Positions 17,557-25,822 of a DNA stretch of 64,000 bases are shown piece by piece; the first letter of the stretch is position 1, and the number at the start of each line of letters is the position of its first letter. Source of the DNA: CAIMFV01 sp040757715 (lineage in GTDB: Bacteria; Pseudomonadota; Alphaproteobacteria; Caulobacterales; Caulobacteraceae); the NCBI GenBank assembly GCA_040757715.1, contig JBFLWS010000005.1, forward strand, positions 144,413 through 208,412, in the 5' to 3' direction. The position numbers and the translations under genes are program-made. A model generated the notes under the pieces. The model saw only the letters and a list, made by a program, of their open reading frames with translations, was not told the DNA's origin and did no database searches.

Positions 17557-18756
17557 TCAGGCGCTCTTCTTCAGGGGATAGGCGGCGGGGCGGCGGCCGG
17601 CGGCCATGCCCGACAAGGTGGTGCGGGCGAGGCGCGCATGGCGCTTCACCTTGGCCATGAAGCTGAGGGCGAGGCCGGTGTCGCGCTGGCTCTCAGCCAT
17701 GCGCGCGGCGTTGGCGTCGCAGGCCTGTTTCACCGGGTCGGCGTAATAGCGGGCGATCTTTTCCGCCGCCATGCCCGGGGTGGCCAGCCACTCCGGAATA
17801 TGCAGTTCGCAAAGCTGGCTCACATCGGTGAGGAGGCGCGTCACGCCGGTGCCGGTGGAGGGGCAGGAGGCGCGGAAAGCATCGCCCACCAGCACCGCGC
17901 CGTCGCGCACCTGGCCTTCCACCTCGTAGAGATCCACGAGATGCAGTTCTGCGGCGCGCAGCGATTCCACCGGACCGACCAGGTCGAGCAGGCCTGGCGC
18001 CAGGGCGGCGAGACCGGCCAAGGGGTCCTTGCGCACCGCGACGATGCGCGGGTCGTCCAGACCGCGGAAGCTGAACAGGTTGACCCGCAGCGCGCCCTCC
18101 ATGGGGAAGAGGCTGGCGAAGGCCACGCCCTCGCCTACCCGGGCGCCCTGGTGGATCATGGCCTCGAAGGGGAAATCATAGCCGTCGGTGCGCGCGAGGC
18201 TGACCCCAACGCACACCGAATGGGCCGGGCGCAGCAGCTTGCGACGGACGCCAAGCCCGGCGCGAAGCTTTTCAGCGCCTCCCGTGGCGAGCACGATGAG
18301 CCGGGCGTCGATGCGACGACCATCGGCGAGCAGGACGCTTTGCCTATCCGGACCCGCGCGCAGTTCGTCCACGCGCGCGACAATGAAATTGGCTTCCTTG
18401 GGCAGGGCCTCGCGGACCGCATTGACCATGGTCTCATAGCGGACCCCGAGCTCCGCCACCGGGCGTCGATCAGCGACCTTGGCGCCTACTGCCATGTCGA
18501 CGCTGGCGTAGGGCGCGCCGATCGCGCGCACCACATCGCCGAGCTGTAGCGAATCGAGCAACTCCAGTTGGTCGGCGGTGAGTTTTTCGCAACGGAACGC
18601 CGAGGGATATTGAGCGCGCAGATCGATGACGGCGGTGGAGACGCCCTTGCGTGTCAAAATGTGCGCCGCGACGGCGCCCGCCATGCCGCCGCCGACAATG
18701 GCCACGTCCACCGACAGGACGCCTAATTCGTTGCGGACCCCATTATCCTGGACCAT
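17557..18756 (-). CDS. FAD-dependent oxidoreductase (geranylgeranyl-reductase/halogenase-like)
   Basis: About 399 residues. The N-terminal Rossmann motif VDVAIVGGGMAGAVAAHILTRKG and the acidic strand end VIDLR bind FAD. A central RLIVLATGG strand and the later GAVLVGDAFRASCPSTGTGVTRLLTDV block (GD motif of the p-hydroxybenzoate hydroxylase/halogenase/GGR superfamily) confirm the fold. The Cys-containing FRCEKLTADQLELL region near residue 54 is of the tryptophan-halogenase or geranylgeranyl-reductase-like type. Substrate unknown. The ATG at 18756 is chosen because upstream sequence is repeat DNA. Coupled to the downstream Cys-rich protein. Confidence 0.87.
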   Translation of the reverse strand: MVQDNGVRNELGVLSVDVAIVGGGMAGAVAAHILTRKGVSTAVIDLRAQYPSAFRCEKLTADQLELLDSLQLGDVVRAIGAPYASVDMAVGAKVADRRPVAELGVRYETMVNAVREALPKEANFIVARVDELRAGPDRQSVLLADGRRIDARLIVLATGGAEKLRAGLGVRRKLLRPAHSVCVGVSLARTDGYDFPFEAMIHQGARVGEGVAFASLFPMEGALRVNLFSFRGLDDPRIVAVRKDPLAGLAALAPGLLDLVGPVESLRAAELHLVDLYEVEGQVRDGAVLVGDAFRASCPSTGTGVTRLLTDVSQLCELHIPEWLATPGMAAEKIARYYADPVKQACDANAARMAESQRDTGLALSFMAKVKRHARLARTTLSGMAAGRRPAAYPLKKSA

Positions 18757-18918
18757 GACCCTGCGCCTCTCGCCCAAATCGTGCCGGAACGGATCAAGTT
18801 CCGTTCGCTCGGATGGGGAAAAGCAAAGGTCGGGCCGTGGCGAGGGGTTCGCTGACACCATTCGCGCGGCGGAAGCTTGTGGCGTTGGCATCCACGACGA
18901 GGAGCGCACTACTCTCTG

Positions 18919-19027
18919 GCCTCTCCCCCTTGAAGGGGGAGAGCTCGGGAGAGGGGGTGGTCCAGCCGGACGGCTCGCTGCGCTCGTCCCCCCCATCCCC
19001 GGCCCTTCCCCCTCCAGGGGGAAGGGG
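18919..19027. repeat. Dispersed intergenic repeat, family 1, copy B (inverted)
   Basis: Reverse-complement copy of the element at 1138-1251: cctctcccccttgaaggggg palindrome, a ggagagggggtggtcca stretch, gctcgctgcgctcg, and a cttccccctccagggggaag palindrome. It occupies the space between the oxidoreductase promoter region and the 3' end of epmB. Confidence 0.8.
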
Positions 19028-19029
19028 GC

Positions 19030-20130
19030 TTACAGCGCCTCCGGGAACGGGCTGGGTTCCGCTTGCGAGCGGGATTTTACGGATTGGAAGCCGGCAACGG
19101 GATGCGCCCCGCCCCAGGGGTCGGTGATCTCGGCAAGGTCTGGCGACAGATAGTTCGGTCCCACCGGCGACTTGCCGTGCCCGCCGGGGATGTCGAGGAT
19201 CAGGGTGGGCTGGCAGAGGCCCGAATAGCGCCCGCGCAGGGCGCGCATGATCTCTTGCGCCTCGGCCAGGCTTACGCGGAAATGGCCGGTGCCAGGGGCG
19301 AGGTCGGTGAAGTTCAGGTGGTAGGGCTTGATGCGGGTCTCGACGAAGCCGCGCATGAGAGCGCCCAGCACGTCGGGGTCGTCATTCACCCCCTTCAGCA
19401 GCACCGTCTGGCTGACCATGGGAATCCCCGCGTCGATAAGCTTGGCGCAGGCGGCGCGGGCGGCGGGGGTCAGCTCGCGCGGGTGATTGGCGTGCAGGGC
19501 CACATAAAGGGTCTTGGACGTGCTCTTTAGGGTGGCCACCAGCGCCTCAGTGACGGCGGCCGGGTCCACCGCCGGCACGCGGGTGTGCAGGCGGATCACC
19601 TTCACATGGTCGATGGGCTCCAGCGCCGCCAGGATATCGGCCAGGCGCCGGGGCGACAGCACCAGCGGGTCGCCGCCGGAGAGGATCACCTCCCAGATGG
19701 CCGGGCGCTCGGCGGTGTAGTCGGCCACGCGGGCGAGGGCTTCGCCGGTGAGCGGCGGCTCGCCTCCCGGCCCCACCACCTCGCGGCGGAAACAGAAGCG
19801 GCAATAGACCGCGCAGGCGTGGGTGACCTTCAACAGCACCCGGTCGGGATAGCGGTGGATCAGGCCGGGGAGGGGGCTCTTTTCTTCGTCGCCGATGGGG
19901 TCGGCCAGCTCCTCCGGGGCGAGGGTGAGTTCGGCGAGATCGGGCAGGAACTGGCGGGCCATGGGATCGGCCGGGTCGGACCCATCCATCAGCGCGGCCA
20001 TGGCCGGGGTCACCGCCACCGCATAGCGCTCGGCCACGGGGGCGAGCGCGGCGGCGCGCTCGGCGTCCAGGAGGCCGGCGGCGGCGAGGGCGGGGAGGGT
20101 GCGAAGGGTGGGGTCGGCCATGACGCTCAA
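19030..20130 (-). CDS. epmB: EF-P-associated lysine 2,3-aminomutase
   Basis: 366-residue radical SAM/PLP enzyme. The CxxxCxxC cluster is in ACAVYCRFCFRREVVG, followed by VILSGGDPLVLSPRRL and VKVIRLHTRVPAVDP, VALHANHPRELTPAA, and a PLP-binding Lys in the C-terminal GHGKSPVGPNYL region. It converts (S)-alpha-lysine to (R)-beta-lysine for attachment to EF-P. The assignment as EpmB rather than free-lysine KamA rests on the epmA gene immediately upstream in the same operon and efp next to it, and on the short family length. Confidence 0.93.
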   Translation of the reverse strand: MSVMADPTLRTLPALAAAGLLDAERAAALAPVAERYAVAVTPAMAALMDGSDPADPMARQFLPDLAELTLAPEELADPIGDEEKSPLPGLIHRYPDRVLLKVTHACAVYCRFCFRREVVGPGGEPPLTGEALARVADYTAERPAIWEVILSGGDPLVLSPRRLADILAALEPIDHVKVIRLHTRVPAVDPAAVTEALVATLKSTSKTLYVALHANHPRELTPAARAACAKLIDAGIPMVSQTVLLKGVNDDPDVLGALMRGFVETRIKPYHLNFTDLAPGTGHFRVSLAEAQEIMRALRGRYSGLCQPTLILDIPGGHGKSPVGPNYLSPDLAEITDPWGGAHPVAGFQSVKSRSQAEPSPFPEAL

Positions 20131-20132
20131 GA

Positions 20133-21230
20133 TCAGAGCGCGTCCCTATGGCGCCCCTGCGAGGAAGTCTCAAGCGGCTCGGGCACGGGGGTCCAGATCA
20201 CCTGTTCGATGTGACGCGCCCCCGTGGCGAGCATCACCAGGCGATCAAAGCCCAGCGCCGCCCCGGCCGCCGGGGGCATGTGGGCGAGGGCGGCGAGCAA
20301 GTCCTCGTCGATGGGATAGCGCTCGCCATAGACCCGCGCCTTCTCGTCCATCTCGGCCTCGAAGCGGCGGCGCTGTTCGGCCGGATCGGTGAGTTCGCCA
20401 AAGGCGTTGGCCAGCTCCACCCCGCAGGCGTAGAGCTCGAAGCGCTCGGCCACGCGGGGGTCATGCGGGGTTCGGCGGGCGAGGGCGGCCTCGGCGCTGG
20501 GATACTCATAAAGAAGAGTCAGGCGCTCGCGGCCGAGGTTCGGCTCCACCTTCTCGACGATGAGGCGGCTGAAGATGTCGGCCCAGGCGTCGTCCTCCGC
20601 CACCCGCACCCCGGCGGCGCGGGCCTCCGCGGCCAAGGCGTTACGGTCCGTTGCTCCCGTCGCCTCTACCGAGGCCAGCAGATCCACCCCGGCATAGCGC
20701 TGGAACGCCTCAGCCACCGTGATCTTTTCCGGCGCCGCGAAGGGATCGATCTCCAGACCCCGAAAGCTGAAGCGCTTGGTCCCGCAGGTCTCGGCGGCGA
20801 GGGCCACCAGCTCGGCGCAGTCGGTCATCAGCTGCTGATAGGGCTCGCCCGCGCGATACCACTCCAGCATGGTGAACTCGGGATGGTGCAGGGCCCCGCG
20901 CTCGCGGTTGCGCCACACCTTGCCGAGGCTGAAGAGGCGCTGCTCCCCGGCCGAGAGCAGCTTCTTGCAGGCGAATTCCGGCGAGGTGTGCAGGTAGAGG
21001 CTCTGCGAGGGCCCGCCCAACACCTCCAGTTCGGTCTTGAAGCCGTGCAGGTGCGCCTCGTTGCCCGGCGAGACCTGCAGGCACGCGGTCTCCACCTCCT
21101 CGAAGCCCCGCTCGGCGAAAAAGGCGCGGAAGGCGGCGCTGATGCGGTTGCGGCCGATCAGGAACGGACGACGGGCCAGATGTCGCTCGCGCGACCACCA
21201 GGGCGGCAAATCAGACAAATTCTTCCTCAT
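20133..21230 (-). CDS. epmA: EF-P--(R)-beta-lysine ligase (GenX/PoxA)
   Basis: 365 residues from ATG 21230, which begins MRKNLSDLPPWWSRERHLARRP. It is a class II LysRS-like catalytic core without an anticodon domain: FAERGFEEVETACLQVSPGNEAHLHGF (motif 1 region), ERGALHHPEFTMLEWYRA (motif 2) and PPAAGAALGFDRLVMLATG (motif 3). It adenylates beta-lysine and transfers it to the conserved Lys of EF-P. It is 2 bp from epmB on the 3' side and divergent from efp, sharing a promoter region of about 150 bp. The frame is open to 21368, but that would cut into efp's upstream region. Confidence 0.94.
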   Translation of the reverse strand: MRKNLSDLPPWWSRERHLARRPFLIGRNRISAAFRAFFAERGFEEVETACLQVSPGNEAHLHGFKTELEVLGGPSQSLYLHTSPEFACKKLLSAGEQRLFSLGKVWRNRERGALHHPEFTMLEWYRAGEPYQQLMTDCAELVALAAETCGTKRFSFRGLEIDPFAAPEKITVAEAFQRYAGVDLLASVEATGATDRNALAAEARAAGVRVAEDDAWADIFSRLIVEKVEPNLGRERLTLLYEYPSAEAALARRTPHDPRVAERFELYACGVELANAFGELTDPAEQRRRFEAEMDEKARVYGERYPIDEDLLAALAHMPPAAGAALGFDRLVMLATGARHIEQVIWTPVPEPLETSSQGRHRDAL

Positions 21231-21379
21231 AAAGACGAGCCATCGCCGCCCTCGGCGCTGCGTAATTCCGCAGCCGACCCCTGGCGCTTGGCGCTGGGAT
21301 CGGTATAGGAGCCCACCAACCCAATTTCTACAGCATCGCCGCGCGCCTTTGGCCAGCGACGAAATCATGGACGGTCCAG

Positions 21380-21946
21380 GTGAAGGTCATCGCCAGTTCG
21401 CTGCGCAAGGGCTCCGTCGTCGACATGGACGGCAAGCTCTACGTGGTTCTCAGCGCCGAAAACATCCACCCCGGCAAGGGCACTCCGGTGACCCAGCTGA
21501 ACATGCGCCGCATCTCCGACGGGGTGAAGGTGTCGGAGCGTTATCGCACCACCGAGACCGTGGAGCGCGCCTTCGTGGACGACCGCGAGCACACTTTCCT
21601 CTACCAGGACGGCGAGGGCTATCACTTCATGAACCCGGAGACCTACGCCCAGCTGGTGGCGAGCCCGGACGTGATCGGCGACCAGGCCGCCTACCTGCAA
21701 GAAGGCATGGCGGTGATGCTTTCCACCCATAACGACATTCCCATCGCCATCGATCTGCCGCGCACCGTGGTGCTGGAAGTGGTGGACACCGAGCCCTCCG
21801 TGAAGGGTCAGACCGCCTCTTCGTCCTACAAGCCGGCGGTGCTGTCCAACGGCACCAAGACCTCCGTGCCGCCCTACATCACCACCGGCACCCGGATTGT
21901 CATCCTCACCGAGGACGGCTCCTATCTGGAACGCGCGAAAGACTAG
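21380..21946 (+). CDS. efp: Translation elongation factor P
   Basis: 188 residues, standard length: KOW-like domain I with the modification loop ENIHPGKGTPVTQLNM, in which the Lys of PGKGTP is the residue beta-lysylated by EpmA. The OB domains follow with YRTTETVERAFVDDREHTFLYQDGEGYHFM and the C-terminal TGTRIVILTEDGSYLERAKD. EF-P relieves stalling at polyproline. Starts with GTG. The presence of K rather than R at the loop tip agrees with the EpmA/EpmB genes next door. Confidence 0.97.
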   Translation: MKVIASSLRKGSVVDMDGKLYVVLSAENIHPGKGTPVTQLNMRRISDGVKVSERYRTTETVERAFVDDREHTFLYQDGEGYHFMNPETYAQLVASPDVIGDQAAYLQEGMAVMLSTHNDIPIAIDLPRTVVLEVVDTEPSVKGQTASSSYKPAVLSNGTKTSVPPYITTGTRIVILTEDGSYLERAKD

Positions 21947-21966
21947 ACTTCGGCTGGAGTTTCCTG

Positions 21967-22827
21967 TTGAGCGCCATTCAGACGGTCATCGACATTCTCG
22001 ACCTCGAGCCCATCGAGGTGAATCTCTTCCGCGGCCAGACGCCGCTGGAAGAGCGCGACCATCGGCGCATCTATGGCGGGCAGGTGATCGCCCAGGCGCT
22101 GAAGGCCGCCTACATGACCGTGGAGGGCCGGCCCTGCCATTCGCTGCAGGCCTATTTCATCCGCCCGGGCGACCCCAAGGCGCCGGTGCTCTATGAAGTG
22201 GAGCGCTCCCGCGAGGGCCGCTCCTTCACCACCCGCCGGGTGATCGCCATTCAGCACGGCGAGCAGATCCTCAACCTCGCCGCCTCGTTCCACACGCCCG
22301 AGCCTGGCTACGACCATCAGACGCCGATCCCGGCCACGCCCTCGGCCGAGGCGACGCCCACCGAGCGCGAGCGGCTGGACAGCGCCGGGCGCGACCTCAC
22401 CGAGGCGATGAAGGAACTGGCCACCCGCGACCGGGCCATCGAGATTCGCCGGCTCGATCCCATCGACTGGCATCACCCGGTAAAGGCCGCGCCGGAGCAC
22501 AAGATCTGGTTCCGCGCCTCGGGCGAGGCGGGGGATGATCCGGTGCTGAACCAGTGCCTCCTCGCCTACGCCAGCGACATGACCCTGCTCTCCACCTGCG
22601 CCCGGCCGCATGGGGAAAGCTGGTTCACCGGGCTGCAGATGGCCAGCCTCGACCACGTCTTGTGGTTCCATCGCCCGAGCCGCATCCGCGACTGGCACCT
22701 CTATGTGATGGACAGCCCCTCGGCCAGCGCCGCCCGCGGCTTCAACCGCGGCTCCATCTACACCGCCGATGGGACCCTGGTGGCCAGCGCCGCCCAGGAA
22801 GGTCTGATCCGCCCGCCGCGTCGGTAA
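21967..22827 (+). CDS. tesB: Acyl-CoA thioesterase II (TesB-like)
   Basis: 286 residues with a double hot-dog fold: first half EVNLFRGQTPLEERDHRRIYGGQVIAQALKAA and SLQAYFIRPGDPKAPVLYEVERSREGRSFTTRRV, second half QCLLAYASDMTLL, SLDHVLWFHRPSRIRDWHLYVMDSPSASAARGFNRG. The Asp of SDMTLL, the Gln-rich RRV and the late SLDH segment fit TesB. It hydrolyses medium- and long-chain acyl-CoA. The TTG start has GGAG 7 nt upstream. It is only 20 bp after efp and may be co-transcribed. Confidence 0.94.
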   Translation: MSAIQTVIDILDLEPIEVNLFRGQTPLEERDHRRIYGGQVIAQALKAAYMTVEGRPCHSLQAYFIRPGDPKAPVLYEVERSREGRSFTTRRVIAIQHGEQILNLAASFHTPEPGYDHQTPIPATPSAEATPTERERLDSAGRDLTEAMKELATRDRAIEIRRLDPIDWHHPVKAAPEHKIWFRASGEAGDDPVLNQCLLAYASDMTLLSTCARPHGESWFTGLQMASLDHVLWFHRPSRIRDWHLYVMDSPSASAARGFNRGSIYTADGTLVASAAQEGLIRPPRR

Positions 22828-22931
22828 TGGGCGCCCTTCGCACGCGCTTCCCCTGCGGAACCCCCATCTGAAGTGCAGGTTTTTGCTTCGCAGCGCTTTT
22901 CCCCGTCGAAAAGCGACCTTAAACAGAGGGT

Positions 22932-23933
22932 ATGAGCACCCTGACCGACGCCTCCGATCTCCTCCTCGCCGCCGCCCCGGACAAGATGGTGTCCGCGCGT
23001 GAAGTCTTCGGCGTCGACAGCGACATGCAGGTGCCGGCCTTCTCCACCCCCGACAGCCACGTGCCGGAGCTCGACCCGGCCTATCGCTTCGACCCGCAGA
23101 CGACGCTGGCCATCCTGGCCGGCTTCGCCTTTGATCGGCGGGTGATGGTGCAGGGCTATCACGGCACCGGCAAATCGACCCACATCGAGCAGGTGGCGGC
23201 GCGGCTGAACTGGCCCCTGGTGCGGGTGAACCTCGACAGCCACGTCTCGCGTATCGACCTCGTGGGCAAGGACGCCATCGTGCTGAAGGACGGCCAGCAG
23301 GTGACCGAGTTCCGCGAAGGCATGCTGCCCTGGGCGCTGCAGCGGCCCATCGCCCTCGTGTTCGACGAATATGACGCGGGGCGCCCGGACGTGATGTTCG
23401 TGATCCAGCGGGTGCTCGAGGTGCAGGGCAAGCTCACCCTGCTCGACCAGAACCGGGTGATCCGGCCGAACCCCTATTTCCGCCTCTTCGCCACCACCAA
23501 CACCATCGGTCTTGGCGACACCACCGGCCTCTATCACGGCACCCAGCAGATCAATCAGGGCCAGATGGACCGCTGGTCCATCGTCACCACCCTCAACTAT
23601 CTCGCCCACGACGTGGAGGCCGAGATCGTGCTGGCCAAGTCGCCCAGCTACAACACCACCGAGGGCAAGCGCACCTTGAACGCTATGGTGCGGGTGGCCG
23701 ACATGACCCGCAACGCCTTCATGAACGGCGACATCTCCACGGTGATGAGCCCGCGCACGGTGATCACCTGGGCCCAGAACGCCGAGATCTTCGGCGGCGA
23801 CATCGCGCTCGCCTTCCGGCTCACCTTCCTCAACAAGTGCGACGAGCTGGAGCGCCCCACCGTGGCCGAATTCTACCAGCGCGCCTTCGGCCAGGACCTG
23901 CCCGAAAGCGCCGCCCGGGTGAAGGTGGCGTAG
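22932..23933 (+). CDS. cobS: Cobaltochelatase subunit CobS
   Basis: 333-residue AAA+ ATPase: N-terminal REVFGVDSDMQVPAFS, Walker A GYHGTGKST, Walker B IALVFDEYDAGRPDVMF, and RLFATTNTIGLGDTTGLYHGTQ, all highly characteristic of CobS of the aerobic B12 pathway. It energises Co insertion by CobN together with CobT. CobT, frequently encoded next to CobS, does not follow here; phage tail-collar genes do. Starts ATG at 22932. Confidence 0.95.
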   Translation: MSTLTDASDLLLAAAPDKMVSAREVFGVDSDMQVPAFSTPDSHVPELDPAYRFDPQTTLAILAGFAFDRRVMVQGYHGTGKSTHIEQVAARLNWPLVRVNLDSHVSRIDLVGKDAIVLKDGQQVTEFREGMLPWALQRPIALVFDEYDAGRPDVMFVIQRVLEVQGKLTLLDQNRVIRPNPYFRLFATTNTIGLGDTTGLYHGTQQINQGQMDRWSIVTTLNYLAHDVEAEIVLAKSPSYNTTEGKRTLNAMVRVADMTRNAFMNGDISTVMSPRTVITWAQNAEIFGGDIALAFRLTFLNKCDELERPTVAEFYQRAFGQDLPESAARVKVA

Positions 23934-24002
23934 GGGCCTGAACGGCGGGCTCCGCAACCTGAAACGCGGCGGCTCCAGCCGCTCCCGCGAACACGGTTAA
24001 TT

Positions 24003-24073
24003 TTCCCGCGAATGGTGCGCGTTCTCGTTTTCAACTCGTTTACAGAATGAATATTTCCCGCATATGGTGCGCG
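24003..24073. promoter_or_regulatory. Two 19-bp direct repeats upstream of the tail-collar operon
   Basis: ttcccgcgaatggtgcgcg at 24003-24021 and ttcccgcatatggtgcgcg at 24055-24073 match at 17 of 19 positions and are 52 bp apart (about five helical turns), just before the first tail-collar ATG at 24093. The region between is comparatively A+T-rich. They may be activator or repressor sites. The second overlaps the expected ribosome-binding region. Confidence 0.45.
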
Positions 24074-24092
24074 CATATCGCGGGGGGCGCAC

Positions 24093-24617
24093 ATGGAATG
24101 CTATCTGGGCGAGATCAGGATTGTGCCCTATGTGAAGGGTGCGCCGACAGTGGACGGCTGGCTTCCCTGCGACGGGCGCCTGCTTAGCATCCAGCAGAAT
24201 CAGGCGCTCTTTTCCCTGCTCGGCAATCGGTTTGGCGGGACCTACCCTCAGACTTTCGCCATCCCGGACTTGCGCGGGCGCACGCCGCTCGATGCCGCGG
24301 CGGATCATGCCTTGGGTACGTTCGGCGGCGTGGAGAATGTCACCCTTACGCCGGCGCAAATGCCCGCGCACACGCATAGCTTTAATGTCGTGTCGCAAAC
24401 GGGGACGATTTCAGGGTTTCCAGGCAACCTCTACGCCAGCGCACCGGCAGGTTCTGAACTTTACGGATCCATTACGCCCGCCACCACCCAGTCGATGGCT
24501 GCGGACAATGTGACGGTCAGCGGCGCGAACCAGGCCCACAACAATATGCAGCCGTTCTTGGCGCTGGTCTTTTGCATCGCCACCAAAGGAAATTATCCGC
24601 CTCAGCCTATGGAGTGA
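24093..24617 (+). CDS. Phage tail-collar domain protein 1 (MdpB-like)
   Basis: 174 residues. The N-terminal tail-collar domain has the family pattern YLGEIRIVPYVKGAPTVDGWLPCDGRLLSI, ALFSLLGNRFGGTYPQTFAIPDLRGRTPLD and LTPAQMPAHTHS. A variable low-complexity middle follows, and the closing HNNMQPFLALVFCIATKG motif is shared with the next two genes. Such genes occur in phage tail fibres and as chromosomal 'microcystin-dependent protein' homologues. No other phage genes lie nearby, so a prophage is unlikely. No signal peptide. First of three tandem paralogues. Confidence 0.9.
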   Translation: MECYLGEIRIVPYVKGAPTVDGWLPCDGRLLSIQQNQALFSLLGNRFGGTYPQTFAIPDLRGRTPLDAAADHALGTFGGVENVTLTPAQMPAHTHSFNVVSQTGTISGFPGNLYASAPAGSELYGSITPATTQSMAADNVTVSGANQAHNNMQPFLALVFCIATKGNYPPQPME

Positions 24618-24680
24618 CGGGCGCCGCCTTGAGTAACCGTTCGCCGCCATTGTTCGCCAAAGCCAGCCCAAGAGGTTGAA

Positions 24681-25217
24681 ATGGAACCCTATCTCGGTGA
24701 AATCCGAATGTTCGCCGGCCCCTACGCGCCGGAATATTGGTCGTTTTGCGACGGCTCCAAGGTGACGATTGCGGGCAATGAGGCGCTCTACTCCCTCATC
24801 GGCACGACCTATGGCGGCGATGGGGTGAATAACTTCGCCTTACCCGACCTGCGCGGTCGTGTCGCCATCGGCACGGGGCAGGGGGCGGGCCTGACCAATC
24901 GAACTTTGGGGCAGACCGGCGGCACGGAGGCGGTCGTGCTCACCGCCGCCCAATCTCCCGCGCACAACCATGCGCTCAATGCTTCCACCGGCCCCGCGAC
25001 GACGCAACAGGCGGGTGTTAATGTTGCTTTTGCGACGGTCCCTACCGGCGCGTTTCTTTATCCAAATCCGCCGAGCAAGGATCCGAGCAAATTGGGATCG
25101 CTCGCCGCAAGCACCGTGGGCGCCAGCGGCGGCTCCGCCGCCCATGACAATCTGATGCCGTATCTCAGCGTCAATTTCATTATTTGCCGCAACGGGATCT
25201 ACCCGAGTTTCGACTAA
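24681..25217 (+). CDS. Phage tail-collar domain protein 2 (MdpB-like)
   Basis: 178 residues, paralogue of the preceding gene: YLGEIRMFAGPYAPEYWSFCDGSKVTIAGNEALYSLIGTTYGGDGVNNFALPDLRGRVAIGTGQG, then TPAHNH-type motif SPAHNHALNAS, and C-terminal AHDNLMPYLSVNFIICRNGIYP. The ligand- or receptor-binding part between is divergent. 63 bp after copy 1 with a purine-rich site before the ATG. Confidence 0.9.
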   Translation: MEPYLGEIRMFAGPYAPEYWSFCDGSKVTIAGNEALYSLIGTTYGGDGVNNFALPDLRGRVAIGTGQGAGLTNRTLGQTGGTEAVVLTAAQSPAHNHALNASTGPATTQQAGVNVAFATVPTGAFLYPNPPSKDPSKLGSLAASTVGASGGSAAHDNLMPYLSVNFIICRNGIYPSFD

Positions 25218-25245
25218 CCGGTAGTTCAGCAGAAAGGCTGTTAAG

Positions 25246-25809
25246 ATGACAGATGCATTCATCGGCGAGATCAGACTTTTCGCTATTAATTATGCGCCTG
25301 AACTCTGGATGCGTTGTGACGGTTCGCTCTTGAACGTGGCGCAATATCAGGCGCTCTATTCTGTCATTCAAAATACTTACGGTGGAACGTTTGGTAAGAC
25401 GTTCAATCTGCCAAATTTCTTGGGCCGCAGCTGCGTCGGCGCGGGTCAGGGAACGGGACTGTCGCTCTACCGACCGGGGGACCACGGCGGCGAGACCTCG
25501 GTGACTCTCAATAGTCAACAAATGGCTGCGCACCAGCACACCATCCAGCATTACGGGGTTCCCTGGGGCCAAAAGACTGCCCAGCCCATCGCCAGTTCTT
25601 ATCTTGGGACTTACGATACTTCGCCGACGACCCACATCAACGTTTTCGCCCCGGGCTCGACGCCGCCGAGCGCAACATTGGCTGCCGCCACGATTTCCGT
25701 GGCAGGCGGCAATCCGAACGGCGCCACCGCCGCGCATGAAAATCAACAACCGTTCCAGGTGGTGAACTTCTTCATCTGCTACGACGGGGTCTATCCCGTT
25801 CGTCCATAA
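25246..25809 (+). CDS. Phage tail-collar domain protein 3 (MdpB-like)
   Basis: 187 residues, third paralogue: FIGEIRLFAINYAPELWMRCDGSLLNVAQYQALYSVIQNTYGGTFGKTFNLPNFLGRSCVGAGQG, AAHQHTIQH and the closing AHENQQPFQVVNFFICYDGVYPVRP. It is 28 bp after copy 2. Base composition is lower in G+C than backbone genes for the 5' half. Only 13 bp separates its stop from the GNAT gene, so the four genes are probably one operon. Confidence 0.9.
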   Translation: MTDAFIGEIRLFAINYAPELWMRCDGSLLNVAQYQALYSVIQNTYGGTFGKTFNLPNFLGRSCVGAGQGTGLSLYRPGDHGGETSVTLNSQQMAAHQHTIQHYGVPWGQKTAQPIASSYLGTYDTSPTTHINVFAPGSTPPSATLAAATISVAGGNPNGATAAHENQQPFQVVNFFICYDGVYPVRP

Positions 25810-25822
25810 GGGCGGTGCTGCC

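Noticed and set aside
24093..25809. A prophage
   Set aside because: Only tail-collar domain genes are present. No integrase, capsid, portal, terminase or lysis genes flank them.
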